DNA from: UBA2259 sp964543485
Lineage (GTDB): Bacteria > Patescibacteriota > Dojkabacteria > SC72
DNA: 41,280 bases
Assembly: GCA_964543485.1 (NCBI GenBank)
Contig: CAZIYI010000006.1
Location: 1 to 41,280 of the forward strand
Direction: 5' to 3'
How positions within the stretch are numbered: the stretch's first letter is position 1; each line of letters begins with the position of its first letter. Positions 33,410-41,280 of the stretch are shown in pieces. The notes beneath the pieces are model-generated. The model saw nothing but the letters and a program-made list of their open reading frames with translations, was not told the DNA's origin and did not search any database. The position numbers and the translations under genes were made by a program.

Positions 33410-33929
33410 TCTTTTTAAAAGTGATTGAAATACTATTAAATTCACTCTTTGGTTCGGGTTCGATACTACAATATTCAGTAAAATTAGTCAATACATCATT
33501 AAATACCTGTTTCATTTGTTCGTAAGGTTGTCGGCCCTTTTTCATAGTAGTAATCTTTACAGGATGTCCTTTTTCAAGGAACTCTTTGGCCCTTCTTACC
33601 CTAGTGTCTAAATCTCCTTTTTCTATTACAGGACTAAATCTAAATTCTTTAAGATCTTTTACTTTACCGGCTTTATTTTTCCTTAATTTCTTTTTTTGCT
33701 CATATATATATTTTGAATGGTCCATTATCTTACATACAGGAGGAGTTGTATTGGGCCCTACTTCTACTAAATCTAGCCCAACTTCTTTTGCCATACTTCT
33801 TGCTTTCTCTGTAGCAACTTCCCCTAAATTCTCTCCTTTACTGTCTATGAGTAGTACCGAGGGCACTCTAATCCATTCGTTAATTCTTGTTCCGAAATCT
33901 TTCTTAGCTCTATGGTTATTTAAATCCAT
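33273..33929 (-). CDS. infC: Translation initiation factor IF-3 with C-terminal extension overlapping rpmI
   Basis: This 218-residue protein is longer than the usual 170-180. The N-domain has INEWIRVPSVLLIDSKGENLG and VGPNTTPPVCKIMDHSKYIYEQKKK. The C-domain has KEFRFSPVIEKGDLDTRVRRAKEFLEKGHPVKIT-type sequence and ends near SISITFKKN (about residue 172), where normal IF-3 stops. The last 45 residues (K/N/Q/E-rich, low complexity) are encoded by DNA that also encodes the first 45 residues of L35 in another frame. IF-3 binds the 30S subunit and monitors initiator tRNA and start codon. ATG start (the usual E. coli AUU is not used). It follows thrS by 23 nt. Confidence 0.95.
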   Translation of the reverse strand: MDLNNHRAKKDFGTRINEWIRVPSVLLIDSKGENLGEVATEKARSMAKEVGLDLVEVGPNTTPPVCKIMDHSKYIYEQKKKLRKNKAGKVKDLKEFRFSPVIEKGDLDTRVRRAKEFLEKGHPVKITTMKKGRQPYEQMKQVFNDVLTNFTEYCSIEPEPKSEFNSISITFKKNVTPKNKQNSNKENQAIQPKGEQESKDDVQTEPSGTSQDQKVKEV

Positions 33930-33952
33930 ATTTTAAAAATATATTAATTAAT

Positions 33953-35713
33953 TTATCTATGCTTCTTGACCCTTATCTCTTCTAAGAGATAGTCAAGAAA
34001 CTCTTGTTTTTTCATCAGACCAATTTCTTTGTTTAACCTTGATCTTACAGATACGGTTTCTGTTTCTATCTCTTTGTCACCAATTATAACGAGATATGGT
34101 ATTTTAAGTTTTTCGGCATCTCTTATCTTAGATTGCATACTCTTTGCTCTCTCATCTAGTGTTACCCTTATTCCACTTGCGTCTAATGATTCGTAAATAT
34201 CTTTAGCATATTTAATATGTTTATCTGAGATTGGAATGATATTTACTTGATCAGGAGCCAACCAAAGTGGGAAATCTCCTGCATGGTGTTCTATCAAGAA
34301 TGCAAAGAATCTTTCAAAAGAGCCAATCAATGCTCTATGTATTACAAATGGTTGTTTCTCTTGCCCATGCTCATCAATATATTTAATATCAAATTTCTCA
34401 GGCATATTAAAATCTAACTGTATTGTGGATATTGAGTCTTCCTTCCCGAACACATTAACTGCTTGGACATCAATCTTTGGACCGTAGAAGGCAGCATCTC
34501 CTGGCATCTCCTCAAATTCCACTTTTCTATCAATTAAAACTTTTTTAAGCTTCTCCTCTGCAAATTGCCATTTTTCTACATCACCGGAATATTTATTTGG
34601 ATTACTTACCCTATCAGAAAGAGATAGTCGTAATTTGTAATTATCAAAACCTATATCTTTGTAAAAGATATCCATAAGGTCTAGTGTTTCGTTTATAACT
34701 TTTTCTAACTGTTCAGGTGTACAGTAAATATGGGCATCATTTTGAGTAAAGCCCCTTACTCTTTGAAGTCCGTGTAGCTCACCGGTTTTCTCATATCGGT
34801 ATACAGTTCCAAGCTCTCCCATTCTAAGTGGTAAATCCCTGTAGCTTCTCAATTCTAATTTGTAGACCATAAAGCCCGCAGGACAGTTCATTGGCTTAAG
34901 GTAGTAATCTTCATCGTCTACTTTAATTGGAGCGTACATAGATTCTTTATAGAAGTTTAGATGTCCAGATATTTGAAAAAGTTCTCCTCTATTTATATGT
35001 GGGGTCAATATATGTTGATATCCATGTTTTCTTTCTAAATCTAACATGTAATTTTCAAGGATTCTTCTTATTGTATATCCTCTTGGTAACCATACGGGTA
35101 ATCCCTGTCCAATCTCTGGAATAATTGCATACAGTTTTAACTGTTTCCCAAGTATTCTATGATTATATTTTTCAGCATCTTCTAACTTTTTAAGATATTC
35201 TTTAAGTTCTTCTTTTGTCTCAAAAGATGTACCGTATATTCTTGTTAACATTTTCTTTTTTTCGTCACCCTTCCAATACGCTCCAGCTGTTTTAATCAAT
35301 TTTATTACTCCAACATCTCCTGTGTCTTGGACATGAGGCCCTCTACAGAGGTCTACAAATTCATGGTCTCCAGTAACAAAAAAACTTAAGTCTTTATCCA
35401 AAATCTCTTCTAAGAGTTCTAGTTTGTAATCTTGTCCTATTTCTTTAAGATATTTAATACCATCCTTTCTTTTCATAAAGGTCTGATGAATTTGCAATTT
35501 TCTTTTTATTATCTTTTTCATCTCATCCTCTATTGCCTTAAGATCTTTCTCTTCAATTGGTTGAGAGAATTCAAAATCGTAGTAAAAACCGTTTTCTATT
35601 GCAGGTCCTATACCTAATTTGGCATCGGGGTAAAGTTTTAAAACGGCATGAGCTAATACATGGGAGGCAGAATGTCTCATTTTTTCTAATTTACCTTCTT
35701 CATTTTGTTCCAT
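33953..35713 (-). CDS. thrS: Threonine--tRNA ligase (no TGS domain)
   Basis: This 586-residue class II synthetase begins directly at the editing domain (HSASHVLAHAVLKLYP and EFVDLCRGPHV carry the editing-site His and Cys residues), so the TGS domain of about 60 residues found in full-length ThrRS is absent. The catalytic core has the zinc-binding Cys in MNCPAGFMVYK, motif 2 in MGELGTVYRYEKTGELHGLQRVRGFTQNDAH and motif 3 near VIHRALIGSFERFFAFLIEHH. The C-terminal anticodon-binding domain starts at VNIIPISDKH. It heads the infC-rpmI-rplT group. No T-box or other leader element was recognised in the 174-nt upstream gap. Confidence 0.96.
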   Translation of the reverse strand: MEQNEEGKLEKMRHSASHVLAHAVLKLYPDAKLGIGPAIENGFYYDFEFSQPIEEKDLKAIEDEMKKIIKRKLQIHQTFMKRKDGIKYLKEIGQDYKLELLEEILDKDLSFFVTGDHEFVDLCRGPHVQDTGDVGVIKLIKTAGAYWKGDEKKKMLTRIYGTSFETKEELKEYLKKLEDAEKYNHRILGKQLKLYAIIPEIGQGLPVWLPRGYTIRRILENYMLDLERKHGYQHILTPHINRGELFQISGHLNFYKESMYAPIKVDDEDYYLKPMNCPAGFMVYKLELRSYRDLPLRMGELGTVYRYEKTGELHGLQRVRGFTQNDAHIYCTPEQLEKVINETLDLMDIFYKDIGFDNYKLRLSLSDRVSNPNKYSGDVEKWQFAEEKLKKVLIDRKVEFEEMPGDAAFYGPKIDVQAVNVFGKEDSISTIQLDFNMPEKFDIKYIDEHGQEKQPFVIHRALIGSFERFFAFLIEHHAGDFPLWLAPDQVNIIPISDKHIKYAKDIYESLDASGIRVTLDERAKSMQSKIRDAEKLKIPYLVIIGDKEIETETVSVRSRLNKEIGLMKKQEFLDYLLEEIRVKKHR

Positions 35714-35887
35714 TGTTTTTTAATACATAATTAAAATAAATATTTAAAAGGGGAAAATATTTGCGTGAAAATATTGACATTAAAAACATGTCTGATAAAC
35801 AATCCTAAGAATTATTGACTTATTAATTCCAAACTTTTTATACATTGATAGTATTTTATATCTTTTATTAAAAATATACAATCTAAC
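35714..35887. other. Intergenic region between rsmD and thrS
   Basis: This very AT-rich gap of 174 nt contains a small inverted repeat (GACAT ... ATGTC, 35775-35791) but no long stem with a T run, no T-box core and no clear promoter at standard spacing. I see no gene in it. It should contain the thrS promoter unless rsmD and thrS are cotranscribed. Confidence 0.5.
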
Positions 35888-36628
35888 CTATTTGACAATG
35901 AAAAAGGATATTGAATTTAAACCAAATTCAAAGGTTTCTACCTTTTTAATATATTTATACTCTAAATTATCAATAGGATATCTTCTAGGATGTTTAATTA
36001 TTAATACACCTTTAAATGTCCTACATTTAGAATTTCTTACTCCTGGTAAGAAGTGTGAAGTTTGATTTATAACGGATTGCATTTTAGATACTCTTTTCGT
36101 GTTATACAGTTTATACGGAGGGTCCATAAAGATAATTTCGTAGGTCTTTTCTGTATCAGAATATTTCGTTAAGAAGTCCTCTACTTTCATTTTAAATACC
36201 TCTGCTTGGGGTAAAAAGCCAGTATGGGCAATATTTTTTCTTAATATCAAATCTGCCTGTTTTGAGGCATCCACAAAGGTTACCTCTTTTGCACTTCTTG
36301 AAAGGGATTCTAAACCGAAAGATCCAGCTCCTGCGTAAAGATCTAATACCCTTTTATTCGCTATATCTTCTCTTAATATATCGAATATTCTAACTTTCAT
36401 CCTATCAGTTAATGGTCTTGTATTTTTAGGTATCTCTATTTTAAAGTTCTTTGCCTTACCTCCAGTAATTCTAACATCTGCTTGTATAGTGGGTTCTTTA
36501 CTTAAGAGACGCTCTTTTAGAAACTCTTGCTCTCTTTGTTCGTAATCTTCCCAGCTTTCAACTTTATGCTTGGTTTTTTCTTTTCTTAATTTTTTAGATG
36601 AATCGAATTTTAAACTCATAGCAGACAT
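35888..36628 (-). CDS. rsmD: 16S rRNA (guanine-966-N2) methyltransferase RsmD-like
   Basis: This 246-residue Rossmann-fold methyltransferase has RITGGKAKNFKIEIP and RPLTDRMKVRIFDIL (family N-terminal motifs), the SAM loop VLDLYAGAGSFGLESLSR and the catalytic IIFMDPPYKLY. The N2-guanine methyltransferase motif DPPY and the RP-T-D-R-KE-like stretch identify RsmD. A charged N-terminal extension of about 50 residues (KKLRKEKTKHKVESWEDYEQREQEF) precedes the conserved domain, which is unusual for the family. ATG at 36628 lies 4 nt after the stop of the giant repeat gene; ATG at 36619 is an alternative. The stop is TAG. Confidence 0.93.
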   Translation of the reverse strand: MSAMSLKFDSSKKLRKEKTKHKVESWEDYEQREQEFLKERLLSKEPTIQADVRITGGKAKNFKIEIPKNTRPLTDRMKVRIFDILREDIANKRVLDLYAGAGSFGLESLSRSAKEVTFVDASKQADLILRKNIAHTGFLPQAEVFKMKVEDFLTKYSDTEKTYEIIFMDPPYKLYNTKRVSKMQSVINQTSHFLPGVRNSKCRTFKGVLIIKHPRRYPIDNLEYKYIKKVETFEFGLNSISFFIVK

Positions 36629-36632
36629 TCTA

Positions 36633-39600
36633 CTAGTTTATCTTAATTCTTTCTAGTCCTACACCTTCCATTTGTATATACTGTTCTTCTTGAACGAAAT
36701 CTATAAAGGATGCCGTGGATGACCATTCACTTACAGTTGATATGCTATCCCAGAATCGTATTCTCCAGTAGTATGTGGTACTTGAATCTCCTGTTAGAGT
36801 AGTTCCTGCATATGTAATATCGGGTGAGTACTGTCCACTTGGTGTGGATGTCATTGCAACTTGTCCCGTGTCCCACATAGATGTCCCCAAAAAGTCAGAT
36901 TGAGTATTAACCTCTATTTCATAGTATGTTGCACTGTCACCATTAGGATCTAGATGATATGCTTTGAAATCAGGTGTTGTTGAGAGAATTTGTGTTGGAT
37001 TTGTCATATTATCTGTTTTAAGATTACTTGGTGCTGCTGGTGGTCCAGACATAGTAAAGGAGGCGGTAGATGACCATTCGCTAGCAGCTCCATTGTTGTC
37101 CCAGAATTTAATTCTCCAATAATATGTTGTTCCGTTTTCGGTAAGGGCAGTACCATTGTAAGAGATATCAGATGATCTTGAACCGTTTGTAATTGCTGTA
37201 ATAGATTGTTGATTACTATCCCACATAACTGTGCCAGTAAAATCAGAAGAGGTATTAACTTCTATTTCATAGTGTATACCGGTATCGCTACCATTGGTAT
37301 CAGAGAACACAGCGCTAAATTCTGGTGTTGTATCAGTTACTTTGACTGGATTAGTTGCAGTTTCTGTATATAGAGATGAAGGTGCATTAGGTGGTGTATT
37401 CGTTCCCATTGTAAACGAGGCAACTGAGGACCAATCTCCTACAGTAGATACTGTATCCCAGAATCTAATTCTCCAGTAATATGTAACTCCATTTAAAGTA
37501 AGGTCCGTATCTCCATATGAGATGTCGGTTGATCTAGCATTGTTAGCAACAGTAAGAGCTGTTTGAGTGCTATCCCACATTACAGTACCAGTAAAATCAG
37601 AAGCGGTATTTACCTCTATTTGGTAGTGTGTTGTAGAATCGGCGTTAGAATCAGTATGAATAGCAGTAAATTCTGGTGTTAGGTCCGTAACACCTGTTGG
37701 ATTAGTAGCACCTTCTGTTTGTAAGGAAGAAGGAGCATTAGGGGGACCGGACATAGTAAAGGATGCAGTAGAGGACCAAGAGCTTTCTCCCTCATAGTTG
37801 TCCCAGAACTTCATTCTCCAGTAGTATGTAGCACCATTTAATGTAAGAGTTTCTGGTGTTCCAACTATCCCATATGAGATATCTGAGGAACGAGCTCCAT
37901 TAGTAATTGATGTTATCGATTGTTTACCACTATCCCACATAACTGTGCCAGTAAAAGAGTTGTTACTGTTAACCTCTATTTCGTAATGTGTACCTGTATC
38001 AGTTCCGTTTGTATCAGTAAACACAGCACTAAATTCAGGAGTTGTGTCTTCTACCTTGGTTGGATTGGTAGCTGCCTCTGTGTAAGGAGAAGATGGTGCA
38101 TTTGGTACTGTATTAGGATGCATAGTAAACTGTCCTGTGGAGGACCAGTCACTTACAGTTGATATGCTATCCCAGAATCGAATTCTCCAGTAGTATGTAG
38201 TTCCATCAAAATTCAGTGTGCTACCGTTGTAGGAGATATCACTTGATCTAGCATTGTGAGCAACAGTGATTGTTTGTTGGTTGCTATCCCACATTACAGT
38301 TCCAGTAAAGTTCGATGCTGTATTAACCTCTATTTCATAGTGTGTTGTAGAGTCCTCGTTAGGATCTGTATGTATTGCACTAAACTCTGGTGTAGAGTCA
38401 GTAACATCGGTCGGATTGGTTGTTCCCTCTGTTTGTAATGATGTAGGAGCATATGGTACACCGGACATAGTAAACTGAGCAACAGAAGACCAAGCACTTT
38501 CCCCCGCATTGTTATCCCAGAACTTCATTCTCCAGTAATATGTAGCACCGTTTAATGTAAGAGTTTCTGGTGTTCCAACTGCCCCATATGAAATGTCTGA
38601 TGAGCGAGCACCATTAGTAATTGATGTAATAGATTGTTTACCACTATCCCACATAACAGTTCCAGTGAAATCTGATGCTGTATTAACCTCTATTTCGTAA
38701 TATACACCGGTATCGGAAGCATCTGTATCAGTAAATACAGCACTAAACTCAGGGGTTGTATCTTCTACTTTGATTGGATTAGTAGCAGCTTCTGCATACA
38801 AAGATGATGGAGCATCTGGGGCTGTATTTCCTGCGGCAGCCATAGTAAATTGCCCTGTTGATGACCAATCACTTGCTTTAGAGTCTGTATCCCAGAACTT
38901 AATTCTCCAGTAGTATGTTGTACCATTTTGTGTGAGTGTTGTTCCATTGTAAGAGATATCAGAAGACCTTGTATTGTTTGCAACGGTAATAGATAGTTGA
39001 GTACTATCCCACATAGATGTACCCAAGAAATCTGACTGGGTATTAACTTGTATTTGATATGAAGCAGTAGAATCTCCATTTGGATCTGCATGTATTGCAC
39101 TAAACTCGGGTGTTGTATCTGTTACCCCTGTTGGGTTAGTAGCACCCTCTGTATACAAAGAGGAAGGTGTATTAGGGGGGCCAGACATAGTAAATTGAGC
39201 AACAGAAGACCAAGAACTTTCCCCTCCATTACTATCCCAGAACTTTATTCTCCAGTAGTATGTTATTCCATTTTCGGTGAGTGTTGTTCCTGCATATGGT
39301 ATGTCAGATGATCTAGAGCCATTAGTAATCGGGGTAATAGATTGCTGATTACTATCCCACATTACAGTGCCAGTAAAATCAGAGGTAGTGTTAACTTCTA
39401 TTTCATAGTGTATTCCAGTATCGTTACTATTCGTATCAGAGAATATAGCACTAAACTCTGGGGTCGTATCTGTCACCTTTGTTGGGTTAGTTGCTGTTTC
39501 TGTTAGTAAAGATGTCGGAGCGTTTGGTACAATATTTGTAGCCATTGTAAAAGATCCTACTGAGGACCAATCTCCTACAGTAGATATTGTGTCCCAAAAT

Positions 39601-41279
39601 CTAATTCTCCAGTAATATGTTGTACTGTTTAAATACAATGCAGTTCCATTGTATGATATATCACTAGATCGGTCGTTATTTAATACTGTAATAGCTTGTT
39701 GATTAGAATCCCACATGGATGTACCAAGGAAATCTGATTGAGTATTAACCTCTATTTCATAGTGTGTTGCAGAATCACCGTTAGGGTCTGTATGTATTGC
39801 ACTAAATTCAGGAGTTAGATCTGTAACATTACTCGGAGTTTCTAGACCTTCAGCGTAAAGAGAAGAAGGTGCGTTAGGAGGTCCAGACATAGTAAACTGA
39901 GCAGTAGATGACCAGGCACTTGCGGTTTCATAGTTGTCCCAAAACTTCATTCTCCAGTAGTAGGTTACTCCATTTAAAGTAAGATCTGTATCACCATAGG
40001 AAATATTTGAAGATCTAGAGCCATTAGTAATTGGTGTAATAGCTGTTTGTCCAGAGTCCCACATTACAGTCCCTGTGAAATCAGATGCAGTATTTACCTC
40101 TATCTGATAGTAATTACCAGTATCAGATGCGTCGGTATCACTAAAGATAGCAGAAAATACAGGAGTAGTAGTTGTTACTTTAACTGGATTTGTAGAACCC
40201 TCTGTATATGGTGTACCTGGAGCATTAGGGGCAGTATTAGAGTACATTGTAAATTGAGCAGTAGAAGACCAGTCACTAACGCCTTGAGTATCCCAGAACC
40301 TAATTCTCCAGTAGTATGTTGCACCATTAAAGGTAAGGGTTTCGGGTGTCCCAACCGATCCATATGATATTTCAGAGGATCTAGCGTTATGAGCAACAGT
40401 AATTGTTTGTTGTCCAGTATCCCACATTACAGTACCGGTGAAATTTGAAAGAGTATTCACCTCAATTTCGTAATGGGTTGTTGAGTCTCCATCAGTATCA
40501 GTATGAACAGCGCTAAACTCAGGGGTTAGATCAGTAACACCTGTTGGATTCGTAGCTGTTTCTGTTTGTAAAGAGGTAGGAGCGTTTGGTACACTTGCCA
40601 TAGTGAACTGTGCAGTGGAAGACCAGTCACTAACGCCTTGAGTATCCCAGAACCTAATTCTCCAGTAGTATGTTGCACCATTAAAGGTAAGGGTTTCAGG
40701 TGTCCCAACTGATCCATATGATATTTCAGAAGATCTGGCGTTATGTGCAACAGTAATTGTTTGTTGTCCACTATCCCACATTACTGTACCGGTAAAGGTA
40801 TTGTTACTGTTAACCTCTATTTCATAGTGTGTTGTAGAGTCTCCATCTGCATCAGTATGTATGGCACTAAACTCAGGAGTTAAATCAGTAACACCTGTTG
40901 GATTGGTAGCTGTTTCTGTTTGTAAAGACGTAGGAGCGTTTGGTATACTTGCCATAGTGAACTGTGCAGTGGAAGACCAGGAACTTTCCCCATCATTGTT
41001 ATCCCAGAATTTCATTCTCCAATAGTATGTAGCACCATTAAATGTAAGGGTTTCGGGTGTTCCAACTATCCCATATGAGATATCTGAGGAACGAGCTCCA
41101 TTAGTTATTGATGTTATGGATTGTTTACCGCTATCCCACATAACAGTACCGGTGAAGGTGTTGTTACTGTTAACCTCTATTTCGTAATATATTCCTGTAT
41201 CTGAGGCATCAGTATCAGTAAATACTGCACTAAATTCAGGAGTAGTATCAGTTACCTTAGTAGGGTTAGTAGAAGATTC
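36633..41279 (-). CDS. Giant fibronectin-III-like repeat protein, 3' part (5' end outside window)
   Basis: The frame is open through the window edge, so these 1548 residues are the C-terminal part of a larger protein. It consists of 13 tandem repeats of about 118 residues (350-360 bp). Each has a PxAPSSL-TE linker, a TPEFSAxxxD strand, HYEIEVNT, FTGTVMWDS, RSSDISY, TYYWRIRFWD and WSSTAQFTM; the fold is fibronectin type III or Ig-like. Repeats fall into two alternating types: A with DTG...MKFWDNNxGESxWSS, and B with GDSTTHYEIEVN...RIRFWDTxSTVSDWSS. After the last repeat comes a 25-residue tail (EEQYIQMEGVGLERIKIN) with no membrane helix or sorting signal, so attachment must come from the N terminus or a partner. 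A role as a long extracellular stalk or adhesin is inferred. The stop is TAG. Confidence 0.88.
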   Translation of the reverse strand, partial: ESSTNPTKVTDTTPEFSAVFTDTDASDTGIYYEIEVNSNNTFTGTVMWDSGKQSITSITNGARSSDISYGIVGTPETLTFNGATYYWRMKFWDNNDGESSWSSTAQFTMASIPNAPTSLQTETATNPTGVTDLTPEFSAIHTDADGDSTTHYEIEVNSNNTFTGTVMWDSGQQTITVAHNARSSEISYGSVGTPETLTFNGATYYWRIRFWDTQGVSDWSSTAQFTMASVPNAPTSLQTETATNPTGVTDLTPEFSAVHTDTDGDSTTHYEIEVNTLSNFTGTVMWDTGQQTITVAHNARSSEISYGSVGTPETLTFNGATYYWRIRFWDTQGVSDWSSTAQFTMYSNTAPNAPGTPYTEGSTNPVKVTTTTPVFSAIFSDTDASDTGNYYQIEVNTASDFTGTVMWDSGQTAITPITNGSRSSNISYGDTDLTLNGVTYYWRMKFWDNYETASAWSSTAQFTMSGPPNAPSSLYAEGLETPSNVTDLTPEFSAIHTDPNGDSATHYEIEVNTQSDFLGTSMWDSNQQAITVLNNDRSSDISYNGTALYLNSTTYYWRIRFWDTISTVGDWSSVGSFTMATNIVPNAPTSLLTETATNPTKVTDTTPEFSAIFSDTNSNDTGIHYEIEVNTTSDFTGTVMWDSNQQSITPITNGSRSSDIPYAGTTLTENGITYYWRIKFWDSNGGESSWSSVAQFTMSGPPNTPSSLYTEGATNPTGVTDTTPEFSAIHADPNGDSTASYQIQVNTQSDFLGTSMWDSTQLSITVANNTRSSDISYNGTTLTQNGTTYYWRIKFWDTDSKASDWSSTGQFTMAAAGNTAPDAPSSLYAEAATNPIKVEDTTPEFSAVFTDTDASDTGVYYEIEVNTASDFTGTVMWDSGKQSITSITNGARSSDISYGAVGTPETLTLNGATYYWRMKFWDNNAGESAWSSVAQFTMSGVPYAPTSLQTEGTTNPTDVTDSTPEFSAIHTDPNEDSTTHYEIEVNTASNFTGTVMWDSNQQTITVAHNARSSDISYNGSTLNFDGTTYYWRIRFWDSISTVSDWSSTGQFTMHPNTVPNAPSSPYTEAATNPTKVEDTTPEFSAVFTDTNGTDTGTHYEIEVNSNNSFTGTVMWDSGKQSITSITNGARSSDISYGIVGTPETLTLNGATYYWRMKFWDNYEGESSWSSTASFTMSGPPNAPSSLQTEGATNPTGVTDLTPEFTAIHTDSNADSTTHYQIEVNTASDFTGTVMWDSTQTALTVANNARSTDISYGDTDLTLNGVTYYWRIRFWDTVSTVGDWSSVASFTMGTNTPPNAPSSLYTETATNPVKVTDTTPEFSAVFSDTNGSDTGIHYEIEVNTSSDFTGTVMWDSNQQSITAITNGSRSSDISYNGTALTENGTTYYWRIKFWDNNGAASEWSSTASFTMSGPPAAPSNLKTDNMTNPTQILSTTPDFKAYHLDPNGDSATYYEIEVNTQSDFLGTSMWDTGQVAMTSTPSGQYSPDITYAGTTLTGDSSTTYYWRIRFWDSISTVSEWSSTASFIDFVQEEQYIQMEGVGLERIKIN

Positions 41280-41280
41280 T
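36680..41280 (-). repeat. Tandem array of about 355-bp coding repeats
   Basis: The conserved MWDS block (ATCCCACAT on the plus strand) recurs at about 36870, 37219, 37572, 37932, 38288, 38648, 39008, 39356, 39710, 40058, 40420, 40774 and 41133, a spacing of 348-362 bp. Because types A and B alternate, the higher-order period is about 710 bp. Two adjacent B units (near-identical stretches starting at 40264 and 40618, offset 354 bp) break the alternation. Confidence 0.9.

Noticed and set aside
33410..33445. Longer L35 starting at 33445
   Set aside because: The 12 extra residues have no counterpart in L35; conservation begins at the ATG at 33409.
35775..35791. Inverted repeat GACAT/ATGTC as a terminator after rsmD
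   Set aside because: The stem is only 5 bp and AT-rich, with no clean T run.
35714..35887. T-box riboswitch upstream of thrS
   Set aside because: No AGGGTGGNACCGCG-like core and no antiterminator/terminator pair is visible.
36680..41280. Regularly spaced repeats considered as a CRISPR array
   Set aside because: The unit is about 355 bp, in frame and coding for FN3-like domains; there are no short repeats with unique spacers and no cas genes.
1..41280. Genetic code 25 or 4 (UGA as Gly or Trp)
   Set aside because: No conserved gene is interrupted by TGA; all run full length with the standard code. UGA looks avoided, not read as an amino acid, in this window.

Overview
The window is AT-rich (about one third G+C by eye) and densely packed. 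It carries Gram-positive-style envelope genes (sortase, class A penicillin-binding protein, signal-peptide or membrane-anchored Ig-like proteins), a type IV pilus pilMNO set, and reduced versions of housekeeping proteins (trigger factor without its PPIase domain, ThrRS without TGS). Together with very large repeat-rich surface proteins and few Shine-Dalgarno sequences, this suggests a Candidate Phyla Radiation (Patescibacteria) genome, for example of the Dojkabacteria, Katanobacteria or Microgenomates type. The lineage is an inference and cannot be fixed from this window. All 33 coding genes end in TAA (22) or TAG (11) and none in TGA, although no gene is interrupted by TGA either.

Layout. 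1-5600 (+): the 3' part of a large glycine-rich surface protein, then pilM-pilN-pilO. 5597-7634 (-): rpmF-nusB-rnc-rpsP-khpA, a translation and RNA-processing operon with a good promoter just upstream of rpmF. 7697-10818 (-): a small membrane protein translationally coupled to a membrane-anchored two-AAA+ Clp ATPase. 10894-12402 (+): a tRNA-dihydrouridine synthase and an unknown 158-residue protein. 12434-15956 (-): sortase, trigger factor, clpP, a frameshifted surface-protein gene and tRNA-Val(GAC). 16052-24609 (+): an Ig-like membrane protein, a terminator fused to the next promoter, a YibE/F-like protein, an AI-2E family transporter, a PEP-synthase-like protein lacking its phosphorylatable histidine, and mutS. 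24606-26246 (-): hisS and an orphan winged-helix protein. 26322-29054 (+): a class A penicillin-binding protein. 29059-35713 (-): thrS-infC-rpmI-rplT / pheS-pheT, the classical order but split by a REP-like palindromic element, a terminator and a new promoter. 35888-41280 (-): rsmD and the 3' part of a giant protein built from alternating fibronectin-III-like repeats.

How it fits together. Most of the window is translation, RNA maturation and proteostasis. Interleaved with it is an envelope programme: pilus assembly, sortase, peptidoglycan synthase and three or four Ig/FN3-type surface proteins. The points most worth a second look are the missing TGA stops, the 137-nt out-of-frame overlap between infC and rpmI, the PEP-synthase-like pseudoenzyme, the membrane-bound Clp ATPase with its small partner, the A/B alternating giant repeat protein, and -10 boxes sitting 5-7 nt from start codons (leaderless transcripts). 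There is no gene-free stretch longer than 300 bp. The longest, 32570-32848, holds the REP-like element, a terminator and the pheS promoter.
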